A stretch of 64,000 nucleotides of DNA from VAZQ01 sp036557665 (GTDB lineage Bacteria; Pseudomonadota; Alphaproteobacteria; Rhizobiales; Xanthobacteraceae). The position numbers were made by a program, and so were the translations under genes. The notes beneath the pieces are model-generated. The model saw only the letters and a program-made list of their open reading frames with translations. It ran no database searches and was not told the DNA's origin. Where the stretch lies: positions 124,001-188,000 of the forward strand of contig DATBHG010000009.1 in NCBI GenBank assembly GCA_036557665.1, given 5' to 3'. Below, one piece after another: positions 52,921 to 61,479 of this stretch (positions within the stretch are counted from its first letter, which is position 1; each line of letters opens with the position of its first letter).

Positions 52921-53748
52921 TCACAATCCTGCCCCGAGCTCGCGGCGCCGATACGCGGCGCGTCCGCGCAAACAGAAACGCTCAGCCAGCTCGACCGCGA
53001 AATAGAACAGAAAGCCGATGGCAATCAGCCAGAGGATGGCGGCGAAGACGGTCACGGTATCGAGATTGCCGCGCGCCAGCACGAGTATATAGCCCAGGCC
53101 GTTATCCGAGCCGACGAACTCCGCGACTATGGTACCGACGACCGCAAAGGTGATTGCCACCTTGAAGCCGCCGAAGATGCTCGGCAATGCGCTCGGCAGC
53201 CGCACCTTGCGGAAAGCCTGCCAGCGGCTGCCGCCCATGGAGCGGATCAGCAGCAGACTTTCCGGGCGCACCGCGTTGAGCCCGGTTAGGGTGTCGATGA
53301 CGATGGGGAAGAACGAGATCAGGAATGTCATCAGCACCTTGGGGAGAAGCCCGAACCCGAACCAGACGATGAACAGCGGGGCGAGGGCGACCTTGGGCAG
53401 GACCTGCGCGGTCAGCAGGATGGGATAGACGCTGCGGCGGAACCAGGCGGAGTAGATCATCAGCGCCGCGGCCGGCACGCCGACGACCGCCGCCAAGGCG
53501 AAGCCGGTGATGATGGCAGCGACGCTGTGCAGTGTCTCCTGCAGGAACAGCGGATATCCGGCGATCAGCTTCCCTGCGATCAGGCTCGGCGCCGGCACGA
53601 GGTAGACGGGCACTTGGAAATAGCGGACCGCGGCCTCCCACACCGCGAGACAACACAGGAGCGACAGCGCCGGGGTGAGCCGGGCAACCTGCGCCGCCAG
53701 CCGGTGCGGCGTTCTCGCGGCGAGCGATGGCGCGGGCGCTTCAACCAT
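52921..53748 (-). CDS. ABC transporter permease, SsuC/TauC/NrtB family
   Basis: A 275-residue inner-membrane permease of the nitrate/sulfonate/taurine class. About six hydrophobic segments; the EAA loop reads LLIRSMGGSRWQAFRKVRLPSALPSIFGGFKVA. The true start is MVEAPAPS, which overlaps the ATPase gene by eight bases; the frame upstream is antisense shadow. It works with the ATPase encoded before it and probably with the divergent receptor at 55448. Confidence 0.92.
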   Translation of the reverse strand: MVEAPAPSLAARTPHRLAAQVARLTPALSLLCCLAVWEAAVRYFQVPVYLVPAPSLIAGKLIAGYPLFLQETLHSVAAIITGFALAAVVGVPAAALMIYSAWFRRSVYPILLTAQVLPKVALAPLFIVWFGFGLLPKVLMTFLISFFPIVIDTLTGLNAVRPESLLLIRSMGGSRWQAFRKVRLPSALPSIFGGFKVAITFAVVGTIVAEFVGSDNGLGYILVLARGNLDTVTVFAAILWLIAIGFLFYFAVELAERFCLRGRAAYRRRELGAGL

Positions 53749-54535
53749 CCTTGAGCACTCCAAGCTCCACGAAGCGCTTGCGGATGTGCCCGGTATAGGC
53801 ATTGAACTGCGGGCTGTCCTTGCCGTCGAGCGTGCGTGGACGAGGAAGTCCGATGCTGATGATCTCCGCAATGGTACCGGGCCGCGGCGTCATGACCGCG
53901 ATGCGGTCCGACAGGAACACCGCCTCCTCGATGCTGTGCGTGACGAGCACCGCCGTCTTGCGCTTTTCCAGCCAGATGCGCTGGAGGTCGAGATTCATCT
54001 GATCGCGCGTCAGCGCATCGAGCGCGCCGAACGGCTCGTCCATCAGCAGGATTTCCGGATCGTGAACCAGCGCGCGGCAGAGTGCGACCCGCTGCTGCAT
54101 GCCGCCGGAGAGCTCGAACGGAAGCTTGCTCTCGAAGCCGCCAAGCCCGACCTGGGCAAGGAGCGCCCTCGCCCGCTCGACGAAGTTGCGGACGGGCAGG
54201 CGGCGCACTTCGATCTGCAACAGGACGTTGTCCAGCGCCGTGCGCCATTCCAACAGCTCCGGCCGCTGGAATACGATGCCGCTGTCGCTGAACGGGCTGC
54301 TGATCCGCTGCCCTCCTATCCGCGTCTCGCCGGCATCGGCTGCGGTCAGGCCGACCATGATCATCATCAGCGTCGTCTTGCCGCAACCGCTCGGACCGAG
54401 GATCGACACGAACTCGCCCTTGCCGATGTCGAAGGAGACGTCGCGCAGCGCAAGCACGGCTTCGTCGGCCGTCGCAAACGCCTTGGAAACCGAGCACAGC
54501 TCGATGAGCGCAGCGCCGGCTGCGGGTTCTGGCAT
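53741..54535 (-). CDS. ABC transporter ATPase, SsuB/TauB/NrtD family
   Basis: A 264-residue ATPase. Walker A is GPSGCGKTTLM, the Q-loop is FQRPELLEW, the signature LSGGMQQRVALCRAL and Walker B ILLMDEPFGALDALTR, all intact and typical of nitrate/sulfonate/taurine importers. It overlaps the permease gene and lies 12 bp behind the glutathione-transferase gene. The substrate cannot be read from the ATPase. Confidence 0.93.
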   Translation of the reverse strand: MPEPAAGAALIELCSVSKAFATADEAVLALRDVSFDIGKGEFVSILGPSGCGKTTLMMIMVGLTAADAGETRIGGQRISSPFSDSGIVFQRPELLEWRTALDNVLLQIEVRRLPVRNFVERARALLAQVGLGGFESKLPFELSGGMQQRVALCRALVHDPEILLMDEPFGALDALTRDQMNLDLQRIWLEKRKTAVLVTHSIEEAVFLSDRIAVMTPRPGTIAEIISIGLPRPRTLDGKDSPQFNAYTGHIRKRFVELGVLKDG

Positions 54536-54547
54536 CGGATCGCGCCG

Positions 54548-55231
54548 TCAGGACGTGCGCTCGGCGAGGCCGTTGAACAGTTTTCGCATTCCCTCGCGCC
54601 AGCGGATGATGCCGTCCTGCTGAGCCTCCAGCGGCTCGATGCCGAGCACCCGCGGCATCTGCAACGTGCCGAGCACGATGTAGTCCACATAGGCCGGGGC
54701 GGCACCGCCAACGAACGGCTGGCCGCGCAGCAGCTGGTTGAGCGGCAACAATGCGCGGTTGACCTCGACGAAATCCGCGGCGCGGTTGGCGTGCAGCGTC
54801 TCGAGCGTCGCGCCGCTACGCTCCTCGCGCCGCTGGCGGAATTCCTGCGCGTCGGCCTGCGGGTGCATCGATCGCAGGATGTCGAGATAGAGCGAGCGAA
54901 CGAGCGGGCGGCCGATGATGCTGTCCATCCAGCTGTTGAGGAAACGCGCGAAGGAGCGTCCCTGCGAGCCCTCCATCAGCCCGGGGCGATCGGGATAGGC
55001 TTCATCGAGATAGCAGGCGATGTTCCAGGAATCGTTGACGGCTTTGCCGCCATCGCGCAGGACCGGCACCAGATGCTGGCCGCTGAACGCGAGCTTCCTC
55101 TTGTCGCTGTGCCAGCACAGCTCGACCGCGGCATCGAGGCCCTTGTGGGCCAGTGCCATGCGCACGCGCCAGCCGTACGGGCTGTAGCGGCGCCCGTTTT
55201 TGTCGACGAGATCGTAGAAGGTAATCGCCAA
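54548..55231 (-). CDS. Glutathione S-transferase family protein
   Basis: A 227-residue GST. The thioredoxin-like N-terminal domain shows ITFYDLVDKNGRRYSPYGWRVRMALAHKGL and LVPVLRDGGKAVNDSWNIACYLDEAYP, with the cis-Pro in VPVL. The alpha-helical domain follows. The pattern YSPYGWRVRMAL resembles the LigE/beta-etherase-like class that cleaves aryl ethers with glutathione; this is a tentative match. It is first in an operon with the importer and monooxygenase, and may process the imported compound. Confidence 0.87.
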   Translation of the reverse strand: MAITFYDLVDKNGRRYSPYGWRVRMALAHKGLDAAVELCWHSDKRKLAFSGQHLVPVLRDGGKAVNDSWNIACYLDEAYPDRPGLMEGSQGRSFARFLNSWMDSIIGRPLVRSLYLDILRSMHPQADAQEFRQRREERSGATLETLHANRAADFVEVNRALLPLNQLLRGQPFVGGAAPAYVDYIVLGTLQMPRVLGIEPLEAQQDGIIRWREGMRKLFNGLAERTS

Positions 55232-55447
55232 GGCTATCTCCGCGGACTGGCGTTACGGTCCATAGCTGCCCCTCGATGGCAAGACCATCGCATGCGGATT
55301 ATCGTCCCGGATCTCGACGATCGCGCAAGGCCGCGTTTGTCTCATCGACAGGGGCCGCTACAATAGGTTGGCTCCAACAGCCCGGGGCGAAGAGATGGCG
55401 GTCGGCACAATACGCCCATCCTTTGCAGTCCATCAAAGAGACCTCGC

Positions 55448-56455
55448 ATGCAAGAAAGTCGGCATACCCTCGAGCCAAGGCTCGCGCTGGCCTGGGCCGC
55501 AAGCCTCGCGCTGCTCTGGGGGTCCTGCGCCTCGGCGCAGGACCGCGTCTCCGTGCGCGCGGATGTGTTCTTCTACGGGGCGCACGTGCCGATCATGCTC
55601 GGCATCACCGACGGGATCTACAAGCGCCACGGCATCGACGCGAGCTTCGCGACCGGACGCGGCTCGGCCACTACCATCCAGACTGTCGCCAACATGTCGG
55701 ACCAGTTCGGTTTCGCCGACGGCGCAACCCTGGTGCGGCTGACCGCCCAGGGGCTGCTCGCCAAGCAGATCGTCGGCATTCTGCAGACCGGCTCGAACTC
55801 CATCATGACGCTGCCGGACAGCAACATCCGGCAGCCTGCGGATCTCAACGGCAAGACCACCGGGTTCGCACCCGGCAGCGCCACCGATCAAATCTTTCCC
55901 GCCTTCGCCAAAAAGGCCGGAATCGATTACGCGAGCATCAAGGGCCTGTCGGTCGACCCGCCCACACGGGACAGCCTGTTCCTGCTCAAGAAGATCGACT
56001 TCGACATGGCGCTCGCGGTGGCGCAGCTCCCGATTCTGCAGGAGCGGTGCGGCTGCAAGCTCAATCTGATGCGGTTTTCCGACTATGGGCTCAACCTGAT
56101 GAGCAACGGCATCGTGGCAAGCGACAAGATCATCGCCGAGCAGCGCGACCTCGTGCGGCGCTTTGCCACGGCGACGGTGGAGGCGATCGCCGCGGCGGTC
56201 GCCAATCCACAGCATGGTATTGATGTTTTCATGCAGTTTGCCCCCAATGCGGGCTTCAGCCGCAAAGTCGTATCCGAGCAATGGGCCGAGGCGGCAAAGC
56301 TCCTGCATACGCCGCGAACACGGGGCAAGCCTTACGGCGTGATGGATGCACAGGACTGGCAGGACACGATCAATCTGCTGGAGGATTACGTGAACCTGCC
56401 CAAGGGCGCGGTGACCCCGGATAAGGTGTTCACCAACGACTTCCTGCTGCCGTGA
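55448..56455 (+). CDS. ABC transporter substrate-binding protein, NMT1/SsuA-like
   Basis: A 335-residue periplasmic receptor of the NMT1/THI5-like family (sulfonate, nitrate, pyrimidine precursors). A signal peptide ends near SCASA (about residue 30). The ligand-domain pattern PIMLGITDGIYKRHGIDASFATGRGSATTIQTVA is typical. It is divergent from the GST-ABC-monooxygenase operon and probably supplies the receptor for that importer. Its stop overlaps a GTG frame that leads into a truncated Bug receptor. Confidence 0.9.
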   Translation: MQESRHTLEPRLALAWAASLALLWGSCASAQDRVSVRADVFFYGAHVPIMLGITDGIYKRHGIDASFATGRGSATTIQTVANMSDQFGFADGATLVRLTAQGLLAKQIVGILQTGSNSIMTLPDSNIRQPADLNGKTTGFAPGSATDQIFPAFAKKAGIDYASIKGLSVDPPTRDSLFLLKKIDFDMALAVAQLPILQERCGCKLNLMRFSDYGLNLMSNGIVASDKIIAEQRDLVRRFATATVEAIAAAVANPQHGIDVFMQFAPNAGFSRKVVSEQWAEAAKLLHTPRTRGKPYGVMDAQDWQDTINLLEDYVNLPKGAVTPDKVFTNDFLLP

Positions 56456-56484
56456 GCGACAGTCCATTCCGACCGCGTGGCAAC

Positions 56485-56694
56485 ATGCGCCCGATCTGCG
56501 CCGTCCTCATCGCGCTGTTGCTGACCGCAAGCGCTCGCGCCGAGGATTATCCGTCCCGCCACATCAACGTGATCATTCCCGCCGGGGCCGGAGCGCTGCC
56601 CAATACGATCATGCGGCTCCTTGGCGAGCCGACCCTTACGCCCGCAATTGTCGCGCCATCCAATCGCCCGTCAGCGGACGAAACTTGTAGCTGA
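56485..56694 (+). pseudogene. Truncated Bug/TctC receptor, N-terminal remnant
   Basis: Starts like an exported tripartite-tricarboxylate receptor: signal peptide ICAVLIALLLTASARA, then EDYPSRHINVIIPAGAG and a piece reading NTIMRLLGEP. Similarity stops near 56630, where a family member needs another ~280 residues. The frame then runs on into sequence antisense to the hydrolase gene. A GTG at 56452 overlapping the previous stop could be the original start. It is a deletion or insertion remnant. Confidence 0.75.
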
Positions 56695-57736
56695 TGTTGA
56701 AGCACACGTGATTGCCTTCCGGGTAGACCACGAGCTCGCTCGGTCCGGAGGCGGCCTTGGCCAGGCGCTCGCCTTCCGCCGGCGCGATCAGGCGGTCGCC
56801 CGCGCCAAAGACCACGAGCAGCGGACAGCGGATGTTCTCGGCGCGCCCTTCCAGGGTCAGCAGCTTTCCCCGCTCGTGAGCCTCCTCGATGCTCCTGGAA
56901 TGGGAGCGCACGCGAAACACCTCCTGCGAGACGCGCGGCATCCTCGGCAGGACTTTGCCCCAGTCGTAGGGTCCGCAATTGGCGATGCAGGCTCTCAGGC
57001 GCGGCTCGCCCGCGGCCGCGAGCGGCGCATAGAGCGCCCCAAGGCTTTGGCCGACGACGCCGACACGGCGGCCATCCACGTCGTCTCGCCTCTCCAGGAC
57101 ATCGATCACAGCGCCGATGACCGCGCCCCATTCATGCGTGACCGGCAGCTTGAACGAGGTTTCCCCCTGGCCCGGGCCGTCGAGGGTGAGCGCCGCAACG
57201 CCGCGATCGACGAATGACGCCGCCCAGGCGTGCAGCTCCTCCTTGCAGGCATCGAGACCGGGCAGGATGACCGCGACCGGGGGGCGCGAGTGGCCGCGAG
57301 GCTTTCGCAGCCATCCGGACATCGCCACCCCGTGCAACGGAAATTCAAGCCGCTCGGCGGGCGGGTCGAGCATGGGGGCTCCGGCGCTGTAGCAGCGAAG
57401 CATCGCCTCGTGCGCGGCGCCAAACTCGTCCGGCCGGTCGGCGAAGAGATGCTTGCCGTAATGGTAGTAGATCGCAGCGCGCACAAAAGCTTCCGCCGCC
57501 GTCAGGCGAAAGCCTTGCGCCGAGGCTTCGTGGCCGAGCGCTTCGTGCCGAGCGCCTTCTTCCGACCATAGCCGGCACCAGTCCGACCACTGCGTGATGC
57601 GGGGCATCAGCGCGCGCAGATCGTTCGGATCGACGCCGGTCGCCTCGTAGCGCGGAATGAAGTGCGAGAAGATGAGATCGACCTGCGGATCCCGGGACAT
57701 GGCTTTGCTGCTCCCGCCTGTTGTCTTTTGAGCCAT
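56636..57736 (-). CDS. Alpha/beta hydrolase, 2,6-dihydroxypseudooxynicotine hydrolase-like (FrsA-like)
   Basis: A 366-residue alpha/beta hydrolase with a helical N-terminal lid (about 1-125). The nucleophile is in GQSLGALYA, the oxyanion region in VILPGLDACKEEL, the Asp in VFGAGDRLIAPAE and the His in GNHVCFN. Its layout resembles the C-C hydrolase for 2,6-dihydroxypseudooxynicotine and FrsA-type esterases. The ATG at 57736 is preferred over a TTG overlapping the previous stop. It follows a dihydroxyphthalate-decarboxylase-like gene in the same direction. Confidence 0.85.
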   Translation of the reverse strand: MAQKTTGGSSKAMSRDPQVDLIFSHFIPRYEATGVDPNDLRALMPRITQWSDWCRLWSEEGARHEALGHEASAQGFRLTAAEAFVRAAIYYHYGKHLFADRPDEFGAAHEAMLRCYSAGAPMLDPPAERLEFPLHGVAMSGWLRKPRGHSRPPVAVILPGLDACKEELHAWAASFVDRGVAALTLDGPGQGETSFKLPVTHEWGAVIGAVIDVLERRDDVDGRRVGVVGQSLGALYAPLAAAGEPRLRACIANCGPYDWGKVLPRMPRVSQEVFRVRSHSRSIEEAHERGKLLTLEGRAENIRCPLLVVFGAGDRLIAPAEGERLAKAASGPSELVVYPEGNHVCFNISYKFRPLTGDWMARQLRA

Positions 57737-57744
57737 GGTGCCGA

Positions 57745-58743
57745 TCAAATCCGGACCTCGAAGGCCGCCTCTTTTGGAAACAGCTCCTCCGGTCTGAGCC
57801 TGCGCTCGGTGATACCCTGTTCATGACAATAGGCCAGGAATGGCTCCAGGGTGCGGCGGTTGGGCTCCAGGCCATAAGGCCACGGCTCGCCGTCTCCGAA
57901 CAGCAGGCGCTGTACGCGCTCGATCTCCTCGGCCCCCCAGGCCGTCGGCAGATGCGATGTCTGGATGTTGCGCATCCGGGCGAGGCTTGCGCGCTTGGCC
58001 GCCTCGAACGCATCCACGAGATTGCGCGCGACCCAGGGGTGGTTTTCATAGACCTGCCGCTTTACCGCGATGACATGCATGATGGGAAAGATGCCGGTCG
58101 CGGCGAAATATCGCTCTTCCTCCTCGCGGTAGTTGGGGAACAGCCGGGACACCCCATCGGCGCCCTCCCGGAAGCAGCGCGGAGGGCGGGCGGTGATCAT
58201 CGCGTCGATCTCACCTGACAACAGCATCTCGCTCAGTGTCTGCTTCGGCCGCGCCTCGAGCCGGATCCCGGGCGGCAACCGACTGCGGATAGGATCATGG
58301 CGTCCGGGCTGATCCACCCCCGCCTGGATCCAGTCGATCGATTCGAGCGCGATGCCGGCCTGGTGCACGAGCCAGCCGCGCACGTAAACGGTTGCGGTCT
58401 GCGACCATTGCGGAATGCCGACTCTGCGGCCGGCGAGATCGCGAGCATCGCGAATGCCGGCCGCGTCGCGAACGTAAATCGCGCTGTGGCGGAACACGCG
58501 TGAGGTGAAGACCGGCAGCGCCAGGAGGGGAGCGGGCTCGGGAGCTGCCACCCGCGCGCAGTAGTTTGCCAGGGAATATTCGGAGATGTCGAATTCGAGA
58601 TTGGCGCCGAAGCGAAAGGCAGCCTCCTCGAACGAGAGCGTGTTGACGATCAGATCGATACCCACGGGACGGATTCGCCCGTCGGCGATGTCGCGCGTAT
58701 GCACGTAATCGCTGAGCGCGAGGCTGAGGCGAAGCTCGGACAT
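57745..58743 (-). CDS. 4,5-dihydroxyphthalate decarboxylase-like / periplasmic-binding-fold protein
   Basis: A 332-residue protein of the family that includes 4,5-dihydroxyphthalate decarboxylase, which has a periplasmic-binding fold. Visible are LRLSLALSDYVHTRDIADGRIRPVGIDL, FDISEYSLANYCAR, RVFRHSAIYVRD and LAGRRVGIPQWSQTATVYVRGWLVH. No signal peptide, so a cytoplasmic enzyme role is favoured over transport. The ATG shares bases with the stop of a truncated peptidase (TGATG). The natural substrate is uncertain. Confidence 0.85.
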   Translation of the reverse strand: MSELRLSLALSDYVHTRDIADGRIRPVGIDLIVNTLSFEEAAFRFGANLEFDISEYSLANYCARVAAPEPAPLLALPVFTSRVFRHSAIYVRDAAGIRDARDLAGRRVGIPQWSQTATVYVRGWLVHQAGIALESIDWIQAGVDQPGRHDPIRSRLPPGIRLEARPKQTLSEMLLSGEIDAMITARPPRCFREGADGVSRLFPNYREEEERYFAATGIFPIMHVIAVKRQVYENHPWVARNLVDAFEAAKRASLARMRNIQTSHLPTAWGAEEIERVQRLLFGDGEPWPYGLEPNRRTLEPFLAYCHEQGITERRLRPEELFPKEAAFEVRI

Positions 58744-59033
58744 CACCCGACCGCTTCGAGGCCTGCGGGGGCGGCTGTCTCGGACAGCGGCACGTCGATG
58801 TTCTCGAGGGCGGACTCCAGAAATTGCCGGGTGCCGCGGCTGTGCGTCACGCTGTCGCCGGCGATCGAATAGAAGGTCGTGGTGATGTTCGCGCGTTTGA
58901 GACGCGGATACGTGACGTTCAGCGGCGCATATTTTCGCCCCTGATCGGAGAGACGGACCGTCTCGAACAGGTCCCGGTGTCCCTCGACGATGATCGCTTT
59001 CCGGTGAATCCGCTCTGCGTCGGGGTCGAGCAT
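58743..59033 (-). pseudogene. Truncated membrane-dipeptidase (M19)-like gene
   Basis: A 96-residue frame that begins as a normal M19 peptidase N-terminus: ERIHRKAIIVEGHRDLFETV carries the first metal His and Asp, and YPRLKRANITTTFYSIAGDS the usual next strand. It then ends about 250 residues short, with the last ~16 residues unrelated, and its stop overlaps the next gene. The remaining metal ligands are missing, so it should be inactive. It lies 28 bp after the deacetylase gene. Confidence 0.75.
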
Positions 59034-59061
59034 TTTTCTTGCGCTTCCGGTTCGAGAGGGC

Positions 59062-59925
59062 TCAGGAGCGGCTCTCGCGAAGCCACCAGCTCGCAATGTC
59101 CACGCCGCGCGCGATCCATACGCTGGGATGGGAGCGCGCATGTCGGATGAGCTCCTGGTAGATCTTGGCGCGATAGGCGCGGCCGGCCAGGAACGGGTGC
59201 ATCGTTACATTCATCATCTTCGGACTGGCGAGACCCTCCTCGTACAGGTAGTCGAATTGGTCGACGAGGAGGCTCAAGAGCTCACGCGGGCTGCGGGACC
59301 CGGTCTCGTAAGTGGTGTAGTCGTTCGGGTGGAAGTCCTTGGGCAGGACGACGATCGGGTTGTCGCTCGGCCCCGCCGCGTAGGGAATGTCGTCATCGAC
59401 GCCTTCGCTGCTCCAGCTGAACCCCATTTCGGAGATCAGCCCGACCGTGTTCGGGGTCGGCCGGACACCGGGCGAAAGATAGCCGACGGGGCTCACGCCG
59501 GCCACGTTTCTGAATGCGTCGATTGAGCCCTGGATCGCCGTGCGCTCGGCGTCCTCGTGCATCGTGACCGTGTATTCATGGATGTAAGGTTGCGCTGCGA
59601 GCTCATGGCCCTTGCCGACGAGCTCCTTTACCGCGTCCGGGTTTTCCTCCGCCGTTCGGCCGTTGAGGAAGAAGGTTGCCTTTATGCCTTCACGGTCGAA
59701 AAGATCGAGTATCCGCCATATGCCGCACTTCTCGCCGAACCGGCGATCCAGCACAACGCCCATGTCCCTTTTGTAGATCGCGTTCTCGGGCATCCTCCCC
59801 CGGTTGGAGCGCTGATGCGATGCATTGGTTCCGAGATCGTCCGGCCACGTCTCCCAGCTGACCCCGAACAGCAGCGCGATCCGTGCACCGTCCGGCCAGC
59901 GGATCGGTTTCCTTCTCGAGGGCAT
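59062..59925 (-). CDS. Polysaccharide deacetylase family protein (PuuE/allantoinase-like)
   Basis: A 287-residue NodB-fold hydrolase. The architecture GVSWETWPDD, IWRILDLFDREGIKATFFLNGRTAEENPD, GHELAAQPYIHEY and GYLSPGVRPTPNTVGLISEMGFSW matches the cytoplasmic PuuE/peptidoglycan-deacetylase-like subgroup that hydrolyses cyclic amides or imides such as allantoin. No signal peptide. AAGGAG lies eight bases before the ATG. It heads a minus-strand group with the M19 remnant, the decarboxylase-like gene and the hydrolase. Confidence 0.87.
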   Translation of the reverse strand: MPSRRKPIRWPDGARIALLFGVSWETWPDDLGTNASHQRSNRGRMPENAIYKRDMGVVLDRRFGEKCGIWRILDLFDREGIKATFFLNGRTAEENPDAVKELVGKGHELAAQPYIHEYTVTMHEDAERTAIQGSIDAFRNVAGVSPVGYLSPGVRPTPNTVGLISEMGFSWSSEGVDDDIPYAAGPSDNPIVVLPKDFHPNDYTTYETGSRSPRELLSLLVDQFDYLYEEGLASPKMMNVTMHPFLAGRAYRAKIYQELIRHARSHPSVWIARGVDIASWWLRESRS

Positions 59926-59966
59926 CTAACGGACTCCTTCCATCGACCCGGCGAGGAGACACTGCA

Positions 59967-60944
59967 CTAATGCGCAAACTCGATTTTTGCTCGGTGAATG
60001 ACATCTCGCCAACGCTTGTCCTCGGCATCGAGAAACCTGGCGAGGTCCTCGGGCGACCCCTTCGGCAGCACCAGTCCTTGCGGCTCGAGGCGCTGGCGTA
60101 CGTCGGGCAGCGCGAAAATCTCCTGGGCCTGCTGGTTGAGATAGCCGATTACAGGGGCCGGCGTATGCGCCGGCGCAAACAGCGCGAGCCACAGCCCGCC
60201 CTCGACGTTCGGCACACCCGCTTCCGCCATCGTGGGCACGTCGGGCAATACCGGCGAGCGCACATGGTCGGCTACCGCCAGCGCACGCAGAGTGCCGCTG
60301 CGGACATGCGTGAGGTTGAATGGCACCGTGTCGATCATGAAGGACACCTGCCCGGCAATGAGATCGGTTACCGCGGGAGTAGAGCCGCGATAGGGTACGT
60401 GCACGGCCTCAATGCCGGTCGCGATCTTGAACTGTTCGGTCGCCATATGGGCCGAGCTGCCCAAACCTTGTGACGCATAGGTCAGGCTGCCGGGGTTGGC
60501 TTTTGCCGCGGTTATGAGCTCCTTCACTGAATGGATCGGCGAATCCTTCGGGACCAGCAGGAGGTTCGCCGCCTTTCCGACGAGCGCGACAGGCGCGAAA
60601 TCGTTTCGGGGGTGGTATGGCAGACTTGGATTGATGATCGGCCAGATGGTCATATTGGCCGGATGACCCATGATGAGCGTGTAGCCGTCGGGCGCCGACT
60701 TGGCTACCAAGCCGGCCCCGATTGTACCGGTGGCGATCGAGTTGTTCTCGACCAGCACCGGTTGGCCGCTCCGTTCTTGCAGCTTGGCCGCGTAGGTACG
60801 GGCAAACAGATCGATCAAGCCGCCCGGAGCGGCGCCGACCATGATGTGGACCGGCTTGCCGGGAAAGTCATCTGCATCGACCGGCGATGAAAGAAGAAGG
60901 CCTGCCAGGGGCAGCAGCCAAGCCAGTTGCAACGAACGTCCCAT
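59967..60944 (-). CDS. Bug/TctC-family tricarboxylate-type solute receptor
   Basis: A 325-residue periplasmic receptor of the Bug family. The signal peptide (LAWLLPLAGLLLSSPVDA) precedes DDFPGKPVHIMVGAAPGG, with the family motifs IGAGLVAKSAPDGYTLIMGHPA, PGSLTYASQGLGSSAHMATEQF and HVPYRGSTPAVTDLIAGQVSFM. The start at MGRSLQL is chosen from the signal peptide; upstream frame is not coding. No tctA/tctB membrane genes are nearby, as is usual for orphan Bug receptors. Ligand unknown. Confidence 0.9.
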   Translation of the reverse strand: MGRSLQLAWLLPLAGLLLSSPVDADDFPGKPVHIMVGAAPGGLIDLFARTYAAKLQERSGQPVLVENNSIATGTIGAGLVAKSAPDGYTLIMGHPANMTIWPIINPSLPYHPRNDFAPVALVGKAANLLLVPKDSPIHSVKELITAAKANPGSLTYASQGLGSSAHMATEQFKIATGIEAVHVPYRGSTPAVTDLIAGQVSFMIDTVPFNLTHVRSGTLRALAVADHVRSPVLPDVPTMAEAGVPNVEGGLWLALFAPAHTPAPVIGYLNQQAQEIFALPDVRQRLEPQGLVLPKGSPEDLARFLDAEDKRWRDVIHRAKIEFAH

Positions 60945-61479
60945 AGCCGTGCTCTCCGCCTCGCCCGAGCCGGCGACTGTACTTGCGCGCATGGGCGTGG
61001 TCGAGCCGCTGCAGCACTGCGTCGCCGCTCGAGCTGCGCAGCCCGGCCTTCTCGTAATGCGCTCTGATATTGCGAGGCGTCGTTTGACTGCATCGTGGCG
61101 TTCTGTGGAAAAGTCGAATTGTGAGGAAGGCATTCGCTTGCGTGTTGCTCGCCGTGAGCAGCTGATGGATATTCTTCATCAGCTTGTAGCGATGGCTTTG
61201 TCCATCACGTCGGTTCGGCGGACCACGCGCGAGGTGCGTCGATGAGCAGGGGTTCCCGAGGAGGATGCGGCCGGGAGATAGGCCCCCCGGTGCAGAGGTC
61301 CGAAATCGCCCGTTAATGTGGAGCTGCTGCAGGCTTTGAAGGACCGCTCGGGCAGCCCGTTGCGGTCCTTCGACTTTTTGGGCGCGCAATCGCCGTCTCG
61401 GCGAGGACCGCGCAAGGCGGCTCCGGCGCGCAGTCGCGTGGCTCACAAGCGCTCAGGCATCAATCAACCAATCCATCGT
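60945..61479. other. 535-bp intergenic region between two Bug receptor genes
   Basis: No credible coding frame was seen on either strand. It contains a strong plus-strand terminator-like hairpin (61338-61371) although no plus-strand gene precedes it. The promoter of the receptor gene at 60944 should lie near its left end. Confidence 0.5.
61338..61379 (+). terminator. Orphan intrinsic terminator, plus strand
   Basis: A perfect 10-bp stem, GAAGGACCGC (61338-61347) with GCGGTCCTTC (61362-61371), has a loop containing the smaller palindrome GGGCAGCCC and is followed by GACTTTTT (to 61379). On the minus strand there is no T-run. No plus-strand gene ends nearby, so it may close a small RNA. Confidence 0.65.
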
